Source: Clytia hemisphaerica
Lineage: Eukaryota; Cnidaria; Hydrozoa; Leptothecata; Clytiidae
Assembly: GCA_902728285.1 (NCBI GenBank)
Contig: CACVBU010000812.1
Location: 538,352-602,351, forward strand
Length of the DNA stretch: 64,000 nucleotides
Direction: 5' to 3'
Within the stretch, counting starts at the first letter, position 1; each line of letters begins with the position of its first letter. A program made the position numbers and the translations under genes. The notes below the pieces were generated by a model. It worked only from the letters and a program-made list of their open reading frames with translations, did no database searches and was not told where the DNA came from. This document shows, one piece after another, positions 25,492 to 37,119 of the stretch.

Positions 25492-25755
25492 CGGTGGTAT
25501 ATCGGAAATTGGAGTTTGCTGTTGTTCTGGCCGTGTCAAAAGATAAAAATGGAGAAGATGTGGTCGAATTACGATATTTTAAAGAAGAGGGGGTTCTTGA
25601 AGATGCCAAAGACTCCAATAATAACCAAAGACAGCCCAGTATATGTGATACAGAAGGTTACACTGGTGCGTTGCGAAGATGATGTTCTAATCAAAGTTTG
25701 TGATTATGAAAAAGTGGTGGAACATTTTACATTTTATAAAAAAAACTATTTGTAA
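25478..25755 (+). pseudogene. Eroded C-terminal module of the minisatellite gene
   Basis: Just past the stop at 25491 a second frame reads NNVAVVYRKLEFAVVLAV... VVELRYFKEEG. From about 25595 a third frame reads FLKMPKTPIITKDSPVYVIQ to a stop at 25755. Together these resemble the small beta-rich module (VAV.Y......V..V...VEL.YF...G) found at the C-terminus of many transposon-linked invertebrate proteins. I infer two indels, near 25480 and 25595, that detached this module from the ORF above. Confidence 0.5.
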
Positions 25756-25906
25756 AAGATGATACTGAATTGATAACCATATCTCCTCTATCTTATTCAC
25801 CTTTTAAACAAATGTGTTATATCCCTTATTTTGATAATGCTTCAAGGCAAATTAAGTTTGGACACCTAATAATTCTTATACCCTCTACGTGAGTGGCAAG
25901 GTGAAA

Positions 25907-25957
25907 TACCGACCCTTACCGTCCGCACATACCCATCATCCATTTTTGCCTAGAGGT
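25907..25957 (-). mobile_element. Fragment of the hAT-like CCCGGGGGG MITE
   Basis: In reverse complement it matches the start of the copies at 8294 and 54867 (AGGCAAAAATGGATGATGGG, then TATGTGCGGACGGTAAGGGTCGG), without the terminal C/G runs. Confidence 0.6.
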
Positions 25958-26279
25958 CGTTACATGTTTTTTTTATAAGCATATAAGCATACGAAGGCCC
26001 AGATTTGTAGAATTCCTACGCATAACATAAGCATATATTATGTAAGCCTGGAATATTTTCAAGTTCTCTTTTTTTAATTTCGCATAGCGAAAGTATTACG
26101 ATAGCCTTTCGCGGTGTCATCGGAAAAAAAATTAGAAAACGAAAGTGCTTGATACGGTGGACGAACTCACTAAATTTAATTTACAAATTACACGCTCGTA
26201 TAACCACGGACGATTTTCGCGGGTTTTCTTTGGATTACGTCATATATCTTTGTGTTTTTAGCTCCACAGTTTTGATTTT

Positions 26280-28205
26280 TTCTTTATTTTCTTTATAAGG
26301 ATGGCGCACAATATGAGCATATTTATTTTTCTTATAAGCATATACTTTATAAGAATCAAATCAATAACTCTTGATAGACGGTGATATAGCTTTCGGTAAT
26401 TAGTTGTTACAAAGTAAACAAGGAATGGCGCATAATTTGAGCTCATTTATTTTTCTTATAAGCATATACTTTATAAGAATCAAATCAATAACTTTTGATA
26501 GACGGTGATATACCTTTCGGAAATTAGCTCTTTCAAAGTAAACAAGCAATGGCACACAACATCAGCATTTTTATTTTTCTTATAAGCATTTACTTTATAA
26601 GAATCAAATCAATAACTCTTGATAGACGGTAATATACTTTTCGGTAATTAGTTCTTACAAAGTAAACAAAGGATGGCGCACAATATGAGCATATTTATTT
26701 TTCTTATAAGCATATACTTTATAAGAATCAAATCAATAACTCTTGATAGACGGTAATATACTTTCGGTAATTAGTTGTTACAAAGTAAACAAGGAATGGC
26801 GCATAATTTGAGCTCATTTATTTTTCTTATAAGCATATACTTTATAAGAATCAAATCAATAACTCTTGATAGACGGTGATATAGCTTTCGGTAATTAGTT
26901 GTTACAAAGTGAACAAGGGATGGCGCACATTATGAGCATATTTATTTTTCTTATAAGCATATACTTTATAAGAATCAATTCAATAACTTTTGATAGACGG
27001 TGATATACCTTTCGGTAATTAGCTCTTCCAAAGTAAACAAGGGATGGCGCACAACATCAGCATTTTTATTTTTCTTATAAGCATTTACTTTATAAGAATC
27101 AAATCAATAACTCTCGATAGACGGTGATATACCTTTCGGTAATTAGTTCTTACAAAGTAAACAAGGGACTGTGCACATTATGAGCATATTTATTTTTCTA
27201 ATAAGCATTTACTTTATAAGAATCAAATCAATAACTCTCGATAGACGGTAATATACCTTTCCTTCGGTAATTAGTTCTTACAAAGTAAACAAGAGATAGC
27301 GCACAATATGAGCATATTCATTTTTCTTATAAGCATATACTTTATAAGAATCAAATCAATAACTCTTGATAGACGGTAATATACTTTCGGTAATTAGTTG
27401 TTACAAAGTAAACAAGGAATGGCGCATAATTTGAGCTCATTTATTTTTCTTATAAGCATATACTTTATAAGAATCAAATCAATAACTCTTGATAGACGGT
27501 GATATAACTTTCGGTAATTAGTTCTTACAAAGTAAACAAAGGATGGTGCACAATATGAGCATATTTATTTTTCTTATAAGCATATACTTTATAAGAATCA
27601 AATCAATAACTCTTGATAGACGGTGATATAGCTTTCGGTAATTAGTTGTTACAAAGTGAACAAGGGATGGCGCACATTATGAGCATATTTATTTTTCTTA
27701 TAAGCATATACTTTATAAGAATCAAATCAATAACTTTTGATAGACGGTGATATACCTTTCGGTAATTAGCTCTTTCAAAGTAAACAAGGGATGGCGCACA
27801 ACATCAGCATTTTTATTTTTCTTATAAGCATTTACTTTATAAGAATCAAATCAATAACTCTCGATAGACGGTGATATACCTTTCGGTAATTAGTTCTTAC
27901 AAAGTAAACAAGGGACTGTGCACATTATGAGCATATCTATTTTTCTAATAAGCATTTACTTTATAAGAATCAAATCAATAACTCTCGATAGACGGTAATA
28001 TACCTTTCCTTCGGTAATTAGTTCTTACAAAGTAAACAAGAGATAGCGCACAATATGAGCATATTCATTTTTCTTATAAGCATATACTTTATAAGAATCA
28101 AATCAATAACTCTTGATAGACGGTAATATACTTTCGGTAATTAGTTGTTACAAAGTAAACAAGGAATGGCGCATAATTTGAGCTCATTTATTTTTCTTAT
28201 AAGCA
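26280..28205. repeat. Satellite: about 16 tandem units of about 124 bp with higher-order structure
   Basis: Each unit contains CTTATAAGCATATACTTTAT, then AATCAAATCAATAACT, GATAGACGGT and TTTCGGTAATTAG. Start-to-start spacing of CTTATAAGCAT is 124, 124, 124, 123 in the first units. Units differ by diagnostic words (GCGCACAATATGAGC, GCGCATAATTTGAGC, ACAACATCAGC, GGGACTGTGCAC, GAGATAGCGCAC). The order of these types repeats after six units (about 745 bp): the variant with TTTCCTTCGG occurs near 27262 and again near 28007. The array ends abruptly at CTTATAAGCAG. Confidence 0.9.
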
Positions 28206-28219
28206 GTTTTTGAAAATGT

Positions 28220-28850
28220 TTTAAATATTTTTTAGAATTTATTATTGATACCTAAAACCTGTCAAAATTTGAAGTCAGTTGGATGACTAGATCAAAAGTT
28301 ATGCTAAATTTAAGATTTTTGGATTTTACAGGGTTTTAGCTGGATTTTATGATATGCCTGCACAAAAAAGTCATAAAACCTGATCTGGTCGGTGTATAAT
28401 TGTAAAATTTGGTATACATGCTGCTAATAGGATTATATCAAAAGTCAAGAACTTTCAGAGTGTTAAAAAAATTTTTCAGTGAGCTATTAGCAAAAGAGTG
28501 CCAGCCTGGTGGAAAACACCCCCCCCCTGATAAAAATAGGGTTAACTCCTTTATAGTGTCAGCTACAACCATTTATTACTAGTAAGAGGTGTATTACTGC
28601 ATTTGTGTGTTTGCGGTTTAACCGTAAATAGATGTGCAAGCTAAACTGACGTTTGTGGCGACGGAAACCGTGTGTGCAATTCAAAAGTCAAATAGAAAAG
28701 TCAATTAGAATAGGTAAGAATTATACAGCCTTTATACGACTTTTCAAGAAGAAAGGCCTCGCAAAGTATTATGTTGAAAATGTCTATAATATAGCGTTTT
28801 TATGAGAACTAAAACCTTAAACCTGGACAAGTTTAGAACACCCTTGTCTC
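28220..28850. other. Non-coding stretch with repeat debris
   Basis: It contains a GGAAAACACCCCCCCC...AATAGGGTTAA end similar to the MITE at 60151-60721, so it is probably half an element. No gene seen. Confidence 0.35.
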
Positions 28851-28859
28851 ATTGACAAG

Positions 28860-29000
28860 GTGGAGTTCTAAAATAAAATTTATAAAACCAGCAGAAGGCT
28901 CACTGGGGAAGAGGTGCTTGGTACTTCACGAGTATCATCACATAAAAAAAATAATGCATGATGGCTTACATTGCAAGTTTTACAAGGAAGATGCCATTAG
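28860..29000 (+). CDS. Candidate 5' exon of the plus-strand PHD-like gene
   Basis: Open from an AG at 28858-28859 to a GTATGT donor at 29001. It reads WSSKIKFIKPAEGSLGKR...EYHHIKKIMHDGLHC. Composition is protein-like. Its end phase does not match the next supported exon (30543), so an exon may be missing between them or it may belong elsewhere. Confidence 0.35.
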
Positions 29001-29753
29001 GTATGTCAAATTTACAAGAGTCTTCTTTATTGTATTAAGGAAAGAAATTTTAATGGGACAAGTTTTTGCCGAATTTAATTTCGTGGTTTTTCGACAAATC
29101 TGCGAAGTAATATTCCGCGAAACACGAATACTCTCAGGATTTAAAAAGTCACCCTTAAAATTGGTCTTTTTACATTTTGCAAACAAAAAATTCTCTCTAT
29201 CGCGAAATGAAACTCCGTGAAAATTTGATCTTACGAAAATTTCTTCCCTTGCGGTTATTATTTTATCTGTTTTTAGCCTTTTTTGTAATGTTAGGTAATA
29301 AGGGTTCTTTTGTGCAGTTACTTTCATGTTTATGTCACTTATTTTCTGATTGCTACACGTGCTTAAGAAAATACTCCCTTAGTGTATTCAAGGAAGGGGG
29401 ATTGACATGTTTTTTTTTTAGAGTGGTGTGTTTTTTCATTTCATGCTGGCTATTCTTAACTTTTCGGGGAAAATCATCCTAGGATATTCCTACCCCACTC
29501 ATAAGGTATATTCTTAGGTTAGTATACAACCTAACCTTGCACTAGCATGTACTACATACCTCTGGCAAAGATTTGGCATTTTTGTGAAAGCTTTTTAGAT
29601 TTACCATTGCTGGGTGATAATTGGCAATTTACTGGTAAAATGCTCTAAAAATTGACATTCATAGGTTCTGTTCTATTAAAGTTATTATTAATTCCATCAT
29701 GAATGTTCTTATAAATTATACTTCTTATAAAAAAGCGTGTAACAAAAGAAAGT

Positions 29754-30118
29754 ATTTACTCTTGTCTCCCAAATAGACGTCTCCCTGCTAATTGTCAAGA
29801 GAAAAAAAATCCATCACCCCCGCTCTTATTAAGACGCCCCTGCTAATTAAATTCGAATAATTCAATATTTTTTTGTGTAGATAGACCTCAAACTTGTTAA
29901 AATGTTACTTTTTGTTAGTATTGATTCTTATTCTACGTGTTCATTTGTTGAAGTTTCTCTTTTTTTGGTGAAATTGATATCAGTTAAAACAATTCTGTCT
30001 TCAAATTACCCCCTCCTCTTATTCCATCCCCCCGCTTATTACAATTTAGAAAATTTTCCTACCCCATGCTTATTCGGACCCCCCCCCCCCCCGTCTATTC
30101 GGGAGACAAGAGTAAATG
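29754..30118. mobile_element. MITE family 'TACTCT', copy 2
   Basis: The ends ATTTACTCTTGTCTCCCAAA and TTCGGGAGACAAGAGTAAAT pair as inverted repeats of about 26 bp. The interior has the same CTTATTA and poly-C layout as 19195-19761. Confidence 0.7.
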
Positions 30119-30542
30119 TTTCATCATCTAGAAAATAGGTATCTCAATGAACGGTAAAAATCTATTTATAAAACCACATAAGTACGATTAAAATATCTTT
30201 AAAAGCTAAAATGGAGTATCTTCACAGTTTTAGCTGGTTTTACAGTATCATTGACATTAACTGTTGAAGTTATTTTTTGGGACAAGTGAGTGCAATGGCA
30301 TTCTCGATAGCGTTAGCCTCTTTGTCAAATTTTGAAATTTTATGTTCAATCACTTAAAACCTATCAATGTCATAGTTTTAGGATTTATTTTTGATACACT
30401 CTTGTTTCTTTGTGCCACTTTTGATCTTCATGAGATTTTTCGGGCAGTAGTGATAAAATGAAAGGAAAAAAAATTCTGTTCTAAATTTGATGCTAGGTTA
30501 ACAAAAAGACTACACAACATTAACATTTAGCTTTCTTTTTAG

Positions 30543-33190
30543 CTAAACTTAAACGTTTCATCAACTGCTGTAAAGCAACGGTTCGGAATAAAGAGTACCG
30601 GCGGCGGATGCTTAAGATTTTACAAAGGGTAACTATTATTATATTTTTTTATTTTAGATATAAATAATGGCTAAAATGTAATACTAATTATTATAATTAT
30701 AACACAAGGAGCTGGTCTGTATACATGGGGCTGGTAGATACAAGTAACGTTATCGCTGCATGGTCATTCGCACGTAAAGATCAGCATAGCAACTTTTCTT
30801 TGTCTTTTTGTCAGTCAAAAGGTCATGGTATTCATTATCGTATTCTGGTTGCTCAACAAGCATGTTTGCTATCCTCTCTTTCATGACACTGAATAAAAAG
30901 AAACCATAATTTTTTTGTAGGTATTATTTTTAAGAGCAGGAGTTTCAATTTAAGACCTACTCACTCAATTGTCAACTTTGAGATTTGATTTGATTTGATT
31001 TGCTTCTTCTCGCTCGAGTTTTGTGTTGAAGACTCCTTAATCAACGGTTGGGTTTTTGTAAGTAATGCTTTTAGAAGGTGGGTATTCGCTTCATTGGCAA
31101 CATCGTCAAAAAAGATCAGCTCCTCGTCCGAACTATCATCCCTGTGCATGGATGTATGTGTTTGATCGGCGAATATTATGCATGCACATGTTATTGTGTA
31201 CGCGCATATTCGAGGGTGGAATTTGCTCCTTATTATCGCTAATGAAATACGAAAACAATGAAAACTAGGCTTTCTATGGTTAGTTTTCGGACGGTCTTTA
31301 ATTACCAACTCACTAACTAACGCATGGGGCCCACCTGCTTACAACAATGGCAATCGATATTAACTGAGTCTTTTTTCTAAAGATTGGTACAGCTTTATAC
31401 CAGCCTAGGTGTCTTGTCAGTCCAATGAAGTGATGACTACTATACCACTATGTCTTAACTTATTGTATAAAATAAACGCTAGAAATTTGTTATTGGTAAT
31501 ACGTCCTTCTAGATACTTTGTAGCATTTATGGTGGAGCCGATGAAGTCTATATCTGTGTACGGAACTTCCTTTTTGGCCCGGTAGGCACCATCTTGTATT
31601 TCCAGTTGTGTCCATAGATTTCCACGTACCTATAAACAACAACATTTTCTTTCTTAGCTACGAAAACTGGCAGAAGATTTCAATTTCGAATTTTCAATCT
31701 CCGTGAAGACAAAGGAAGGCGAAAGCATTGAGTACGGAAAAGTAAAAAGGACGGTAAGAAACGGGGTTTTTATCTGAAAAAGCTAATTAAAATTCAGAAA
31801 ACGCGTGTCAAACTAAAAATCAAAAACATCCAAACTGAGCGAGAAATCATTTTCACCAACTTAACGCGACAAGGACAAAAGTTGAAAACCAACAAAACAA
31901 AACAGCGCTAAACCTTAGGCCTACTCCACAAAAGCACATCTTAAGGGAAGAACTAAATAATCGTTGCATATGAATTACAGCTTTGTTTTTTGTGATATTA
32001 TGAATTGTTTTTTGATTTTTGTTTTTGCTTTGCCATAAACAGGAATGCTCTTACACTCGCGTATTAAACACGGTACTAGTGAGCATTTTGTCTATTTGAC
32101 GGTAGGCTCGACAATATTGAAATAACTTAGCGTCTGCTTCACTTTAGGAAAAAGCTCCCGTGAGTGATGCATTACCAACTTGCAGCAACAAAGAAAACGA
32201 CGATACACCCCTTCAGTTATCAAATGAACTCAAGGTATATATTTGAATTATTTTTGTAGTTGTATGTATCACCATGTACATGAATGACAGGGTCAAAATT
32301 GATAAACGGGAACCTGTTAAGCATTCGGGCTGCTTTTTATTCTGCTTACAGCAGCCCAACAATATCTAATATAACTAAATCCTGACTGTCTTTTCACCGT
32401 AGAAAAACTCCCCCCACAATACTTGACGCGCCTGGTTGCAGCAAAGATCAAACTGAAGTCGCATCCGTTCAGCCAGCCAATCAGTCTGAGGCATAATTTT
32501 AGTGATATTTGAATTTTATATTTCTGCAGAATTATGATTGGGTCAATATCATTCATTCCCTTTCAGCCCACCTTGTCATAGAACAATAAAAGCAAGACTT
32601 TTAGGGTAAATACGTGTTGGAAGTACACTTCAATGTGCCATCTGGGTTGCCAATGTTGATTCACACATGGCGGCGTATGTTTAGGGTGCATTGAGGGTGG
32701 TGAATTAGCAGGGTTCAGGCCAGAAACACAACTTTCAGTGCTCATTTAAATATATTTTTCACAGACTGCAAAAACATTGCAAAAAGTACGTACCATCACA
32801 CGGAAAAGACCAAAAAGCCAAACAAAACCTCGCCAAATTAAACCAATAGTGATTCCAGAATTACCACCCATCATCAACTTGCCTGGCAAGAAGGAGGCTG
32901 TGCCACAAGCGAACTTACCCTTGACAAAGTACTCCACTTGCCAGAATCCGAATCGCGGTGTCGTTTTCGGGTCTGAAGCGGACAAAAAGCTCCACACCCA
33001 GCACGGTGTAAATAACACGGCAATAGGCTGCAACACCATGGGTTGTGAACATTGGGTGCACGTTCGCTGTGCTGGGAAAAGGGTAACTGATGTGGGTGAA
33101 CTGGAGCACATCGAGCTGTTTTGTCCGTTGCACGACATTAACAATAAAAAGTCAAGAGCGAAACGAGCAAAACGAAAGCAGCTCTATTAG
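30543..33190 (+). CDS. Multi-exon gene ending in a PHD-like Cys/His module
   Basis: Exons 30543-30628, 31658-31753, 32148-32234 and 32765-33190 have canonical acceptors and donors and join in phase 0 throughout; the stop ends at 33190. The order is basic helix (KLKRFINCCKATVRNKEYRR), charged exon (EDFNFEFSISVKTKEGESIE), Ser/Asp-rich exon, then a basic linker. The end is a Cys/His cluster (CQNPN...HTQHG...GCNTMGCEHWVHVRCAG...FCPLH) with PHD spacing, including the W-x-H-x-x-C core, and a basic tail (RAKRAKRKQ) that could be a nuclear signal. The first Cys pair is irregular, so zinc binding is inferred. A further open segment at 32394-32489 (ILDAPGCSKDQTEVAS) does not fit the phase. The 5' end is unresolved. 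Confidence 0.7.
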
Positions 33191-36100
33191 GTCGGGTTAT
33201 ACATTATTTTTTTATATGCATAACATTTATTAACATGTTTAGGCTCAAAATTGCAAAAAATATAAACATAATGCTAAGCATAGCTTGGCAATAACATACT
33301 GTGTAAATCCTAACTTTGAATCTAAGTAAATGAAGAACTCGATAAGAAACTCCATTTTTTAAATTAGCATAACAGTTTGTTGGCCGAGGGTGAGCATTTT
33401 TATTTTTCTATTGTTCTTAACAATAGGCCTATTGTTCAAACTCTAAATTCTCACCCTGATATTCTTATAGAATTTATTCTTATTAAAAAAAGCGTGTAAC
33501 TTACTCGTTCTAGCTTCTCCATTAACCTGACTGCAATCAACCACTGTTCCTCTGTTAGAGCCCAGGTGTCTGGAAGCCAATAATTTTTTGTTTACTTCTT
33601 CCAATAGGGTGTCACCTAGGAATTTAAGGTTTTATTTTGCGTGAGTTCCACTTTCCACAATAGTGTACACATACAGTATCTTTTATTTGGACTTCAACAT
33701 GTACTGCCAGCTCTATTTCTTTTGCAGATGATTTTGTAGGTTACTCTGTTTTCTTGCAGATAATCAATTTTAAAAACAAACCTCCTTGACAGTTGTCCCG
33801 AGTAGACACCAGTTGAAGAAGCCATGGTTTTCTTGCAAAGTTCTTTCACGTCGTCTGGCATTTGCGCATCCAGCTTTACAAAATCAGCGTAAACCTTGGG
33901 AAGGAAATATGACAGTTTTTTGTTTTTTGTTAGACTTGCTTAGTTCACCTTGCTCCTGGGCTAACTTTGTTACAATCAGTATCATATTAAGGCAAGGACT
34001 ATGTCAAAGTTTCAGTTCCTACTGTTCGATTATTATTTGATGTAGCACATTATGTTCTTATCTGATATTCCGATGGCGTATTGGCGGCCGCCCACGCTAA
34101 AGCTCTAAAGGAGCGGGCCAATATACCATCGGAGAGGTTTAGTAGTGGCCCTTTGATGTGCCGACAACAGTTGGGTTCAATGGCTATATCTTCGCTTGCT
34201 CAAGAATTATGTTCGTCCCGACTGAACAGAAATTTAGCATGAAAATGTCTGCTGCGCCGACCGTCAAAAACTATTTTTATTTATACTTTTGGCGCTTCAA
34301 TGACAAAGCAAATTTCGGATTCAAGAAGAGCAAGTAGTGAAGAGCTTTTGTTAGATTTTGGTTGTTTTTTGGTTTGTTTTGGTGGACTTTTTTTACAATA
34401 TAAATGTCTTTATGCTTTCTTAGTACTGTATTACTTTTAGTATTCAGTGTAATTTCTGTAAATGCACCAACCTTTTAAAGATTGTTTTTTACAAGCAAAT
34501 GTTGATTATTTTTTGTTTGTTTTGGTTGACTGATTTTTACTGATTTTTCTCAAATCCAAACTCAAAGATCATAAAGAAACAGTAACAGGTATGTTCCTTA
34601 TGCTTTTTTCAGTAAGTTTCATGTTGGTATAATCTTGTGCGGTCCTATCAAAACGACTGTTGACCGCCAGACAACTGAACACAACCGACTGACCGACAAC
34701 AGTCAAAGTCAGTCAAAGTCTCTAGCAGCAGACAAACATGTGTACAAGACAGATAATTTTGTCTTCAGAAAGATCTACAGACTTCTGTATAGGTAGTTTG
34801 TATCTTACTAACGATTAACCTCACTATTTGTGTACCAACAGAACAGCCCAATTTTGTAATTTTACAGAGCACATTGAAAATTCACTTTTGAGGTCCTGAA
34901 AACTATGAAGGTTAGTGTAATATTTATCGAGTATGTCTAGGTAAGTAGGAAAAAGCAATAAATTCATGTTCTAAGTTGTATTTCATGTAAATGAAGCTAA
35001 ATTTAGGGATTGTTTATGTTTGTTTACTGGTACATGAATATGATTCCGAACCATATCGAATATGGTGCTAATATTGAATATGGTGCTAGCCTAGAAAATA
35101 CAACAAATCGGATGCGAATCAGATTTGTTATCATTTTCTGCCTAGCACCCGCATCCGATATGGAATCAGATGCTAACTTCCTATGTTGATCGTTTCCAAG
35201 TTCCTCACAAAATGTTTCAACGCGGTGAAGTCAAATTCCGTAATGCAAACCTTCCAGATGTTAAAATATGCCCGACCTTCAGAGCAAAGCGTGTCGTAGC
35301 ATATTTCCACATCTGGTATCAGATAAATTATGTTCTTACCCGTTGATACTTTGGATGGTTTCTCCCGAAAAACATTGGTGAAAATTTTTGTAGCGATGCC
35401 ATCATGCCTGGTTAGAACAAGAAAGGTATTTAATTTTTATTTCATAAAACCAACTTTGATACATGTTTTCTGTTTCAGTCTTTATTGGCGTGCTAGGGAA
35501 ATAGGTGAGGTATATATAAGCTTTAAATCGTCTGCTAAAGGAAGAACTTGACACGTGATTGCTACTTTAAAAAGGTACGAACCATCGTAGTTGTTTCGTC
35601 GAACACTGACTCTATAACAGACAATGGATAGCATAATATGCAGTATCATATGCTGCATATAAACGTAATTTGTTGACAGCTCATTCTTCTCTTCTTTAGC
35701 CAATGCCCACTCCCAATAGCCATCTGCGTTAGCATTTTTTTTTTTTCTTTATTGAGACATAAACACAGGGTACATTACGAACATATAACATACAAAATAC
35801 TACTAAACATTAATATAGTCCCTCCCTCCGCTAGAAACTTAAGTTATATCGCCAGAGGTAAGGCTATGAAGAAAGGAAAAAGTAAAACAAAGTGTGACGT
35901 GGAGAGAGCTATGGTTGTAGTAGACTAAAATAACGCAAGCATTTTGTTCGCCACATTCCTGAATGTAGGGTAGCACCAGCTCGTCCGTGAAGGCAAATAA
36001 CATAATCTCTATCGTTCACCATGTTTTATGGTGATTGGTGCATGCTTTAATCTAGAAGCAATAGTATATATAGGTGAGTCAAGTATTTTTTGCTGGTGAA

Positions 36101-37119
36101 AAAGTTTTTACTTTCGATGTAATTAGACTTGAGAGTACACTTCTGATTTTTTCCGATCTCTTTCGACATCGTTGTATTGTGTGCTTAAAGATTAAATCTC
36201 TTAAATGTAAATAAAGCGTACGTTATTTTGCTGAGCTGGTGTGGCAAAGCCCATGTCAATAGCCAACTGCTTTATGAAAACCTCCCAGTTAAGATAAAAA
36301 AAATGATTTGCACAAGATGTAACAGTCCTGCAAATAGAGTATAAATGAAACAGCTAGTTGATTGTAAGAATAACAGAAAGAGAAGGCTAACGTTGTCAAC
36401 CAGTTAAAATGATTTCTGTTTTGCCTTCTATTCATAGAACGTTTGCACTTCGGCATATCAATGTAATTTTCATGTCCAATAGCTTGTCCAGACCGCTGTA
36501 CTTTTTAAAAATAAGTTACACAATTTTAGAAACTGAAAAAGACACAATTATTGCAGCAAAAATCGTCAGAAAAAATCCAAAGCAGCCAACATTAGTACAC
36601 GCTTAATTTCCTTTAATTGGAGTGTCGGCTCTCAGTATCGAAATCATAGGCAAAAATTTCATACCCGGTATAAGAACAATCCAATCAAATTCCATGTTGG
36701 TAGCAGCGTTTTTATCGTAACATTCGTGTACCTACAACAATATTAGATTGCTTGAGATACGAAAACATCTAATAGCAGAGTAACATCTTTGCATGTTTTT
36801 CTTGGTTGTTACTTTTTTGTGTCACAACTATATCGCTTACCCACGTAATTGACCTTAGCTGAGTGTGTATGGAATAAACCCGGATGTACTAGACCTATCA
36901 TAACCTTAATTAAGGAAGAAGAACATGTGGTAAAGTCTTCTCCTCATACTGTGTTGTCTTGCGCACCTCGCCTTTAATGCAGATTCGGTGTAATACGATA
37001 GATCGCAAGTGTCACAATGAAAAGTGTTATTGATTATCTCTGCAACAATTGGAAATATTAGTGCAACCACCTCCAAGAAGATCCATCGACGAGTTCCATT
37101 GTGGTACCGTCCAATTCCT
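30750..37119 (-). CDS. Unrecognised multi-exon gene interleaved with the plus-strand gene
   Basis: Well-supported 3' exons that join in phase: 33569-33505 (WALTEEQWLIAVRLMEKLER), 31629-31460 (VPYTDIDFIGSTINATKYLE), 31141-30965 (DDSSDEELIFFDD, acidic, Ser-rich end) and 30888-30750 (MLVEQPEYDNEYHDLL, stop TAA). Further open exon-like blocks with protein-like composition lie upstream: about 33894-33790 (VYADFVKLDAQMPDDVKEL), 35439-35182 (TKIFTNVFREKPSK, YDTLCSEGRAYFNIWK), 35735-35482 (DGYWEWALAKEEKNELS), 36328-36230 (NHFFYLNWEVFIKQLAIDM), 36733-36659 (NMEFDWIVLIP) and 37119-36960 (HNGTRRWIFLEVVALIFP). I could not phase all of these together, and the true 5' end may lie further right. I do not recognise the family. 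It shares a locus with the gene at 30543-33190 on the other strand. Confidence 0.55.
33380..33500. repeat. Dispersed end 'CACCCTGATATTCTTAT...GCGTGTAAC'
   Basis: The segment TCACCCTGATATTCTTATA followed by AAAAAAGCGTGTAAC recurs at 44932-44970. It is one end of the TTTATAAGAAC family seen at 21899-23400. It overlaps the right edge of intron sequence next to the minus exon at 33505. Confidence 0.5.
34069..34133. other. Strong hairpin
   Basis: 17-base arms TCCGATGGCGTATTGGC and GCCAATATACCATCGGA (one mismatch) around a 31-base GC-rich loop containing GGCGGCCGCCCACGC. Possibly a very short foldback element. Confidence 0.55.
34200..35180. other. Intronic or intergenic stretch, nothing coding
   Basis: AT-rich sequence between exon-like blocks of the minus-strand gene. 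It contains an imperfect inverted repeat at about 35040-35165 (GATTCCGAACCATATCG / CATCCGATATGGAATC, with CCTAGAAAAT / ATTTTCTGCCTAG inside). Confidence 0.35.
35736..36040 (-). mobile_element. 3' end of a poly-A retroelement, inserted in minus orientation
   Basis: On the minus strand the sequence ends TTTATGTCTCAATAAAG followed by about 13 A, i.e. an AATAAA signal plus a poly-A tail. Preceding sequence (around 35940-36020) contains a short readable piece (VNDRDYVICLHGRAGATLHSG). This fits a 5'-truncated non-LTR element. The tail abuts the minus-strand exon block starting at 35735. Confidence 0.5.

Noticed and set aside
26280-28205. Possible CRISPR array
   Set aside because: Units are about 124 bp and similar throughout, with no short repeat plus unique spacer pattern. 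It is a eukaryotic satellite.
32394-32489. Extra exon of the plus-strand PHD-like gene
   Set aside because: It has a good acceptor and open reading, but its open frame does not fit the phase-0 junctions on either side and no good donor follows.
32317-32556. Minus-strand ORFs at 32317-32556 and 32746-33144
   Set aside because: Shadows of the plus-strand PHD-like gene and its introns.
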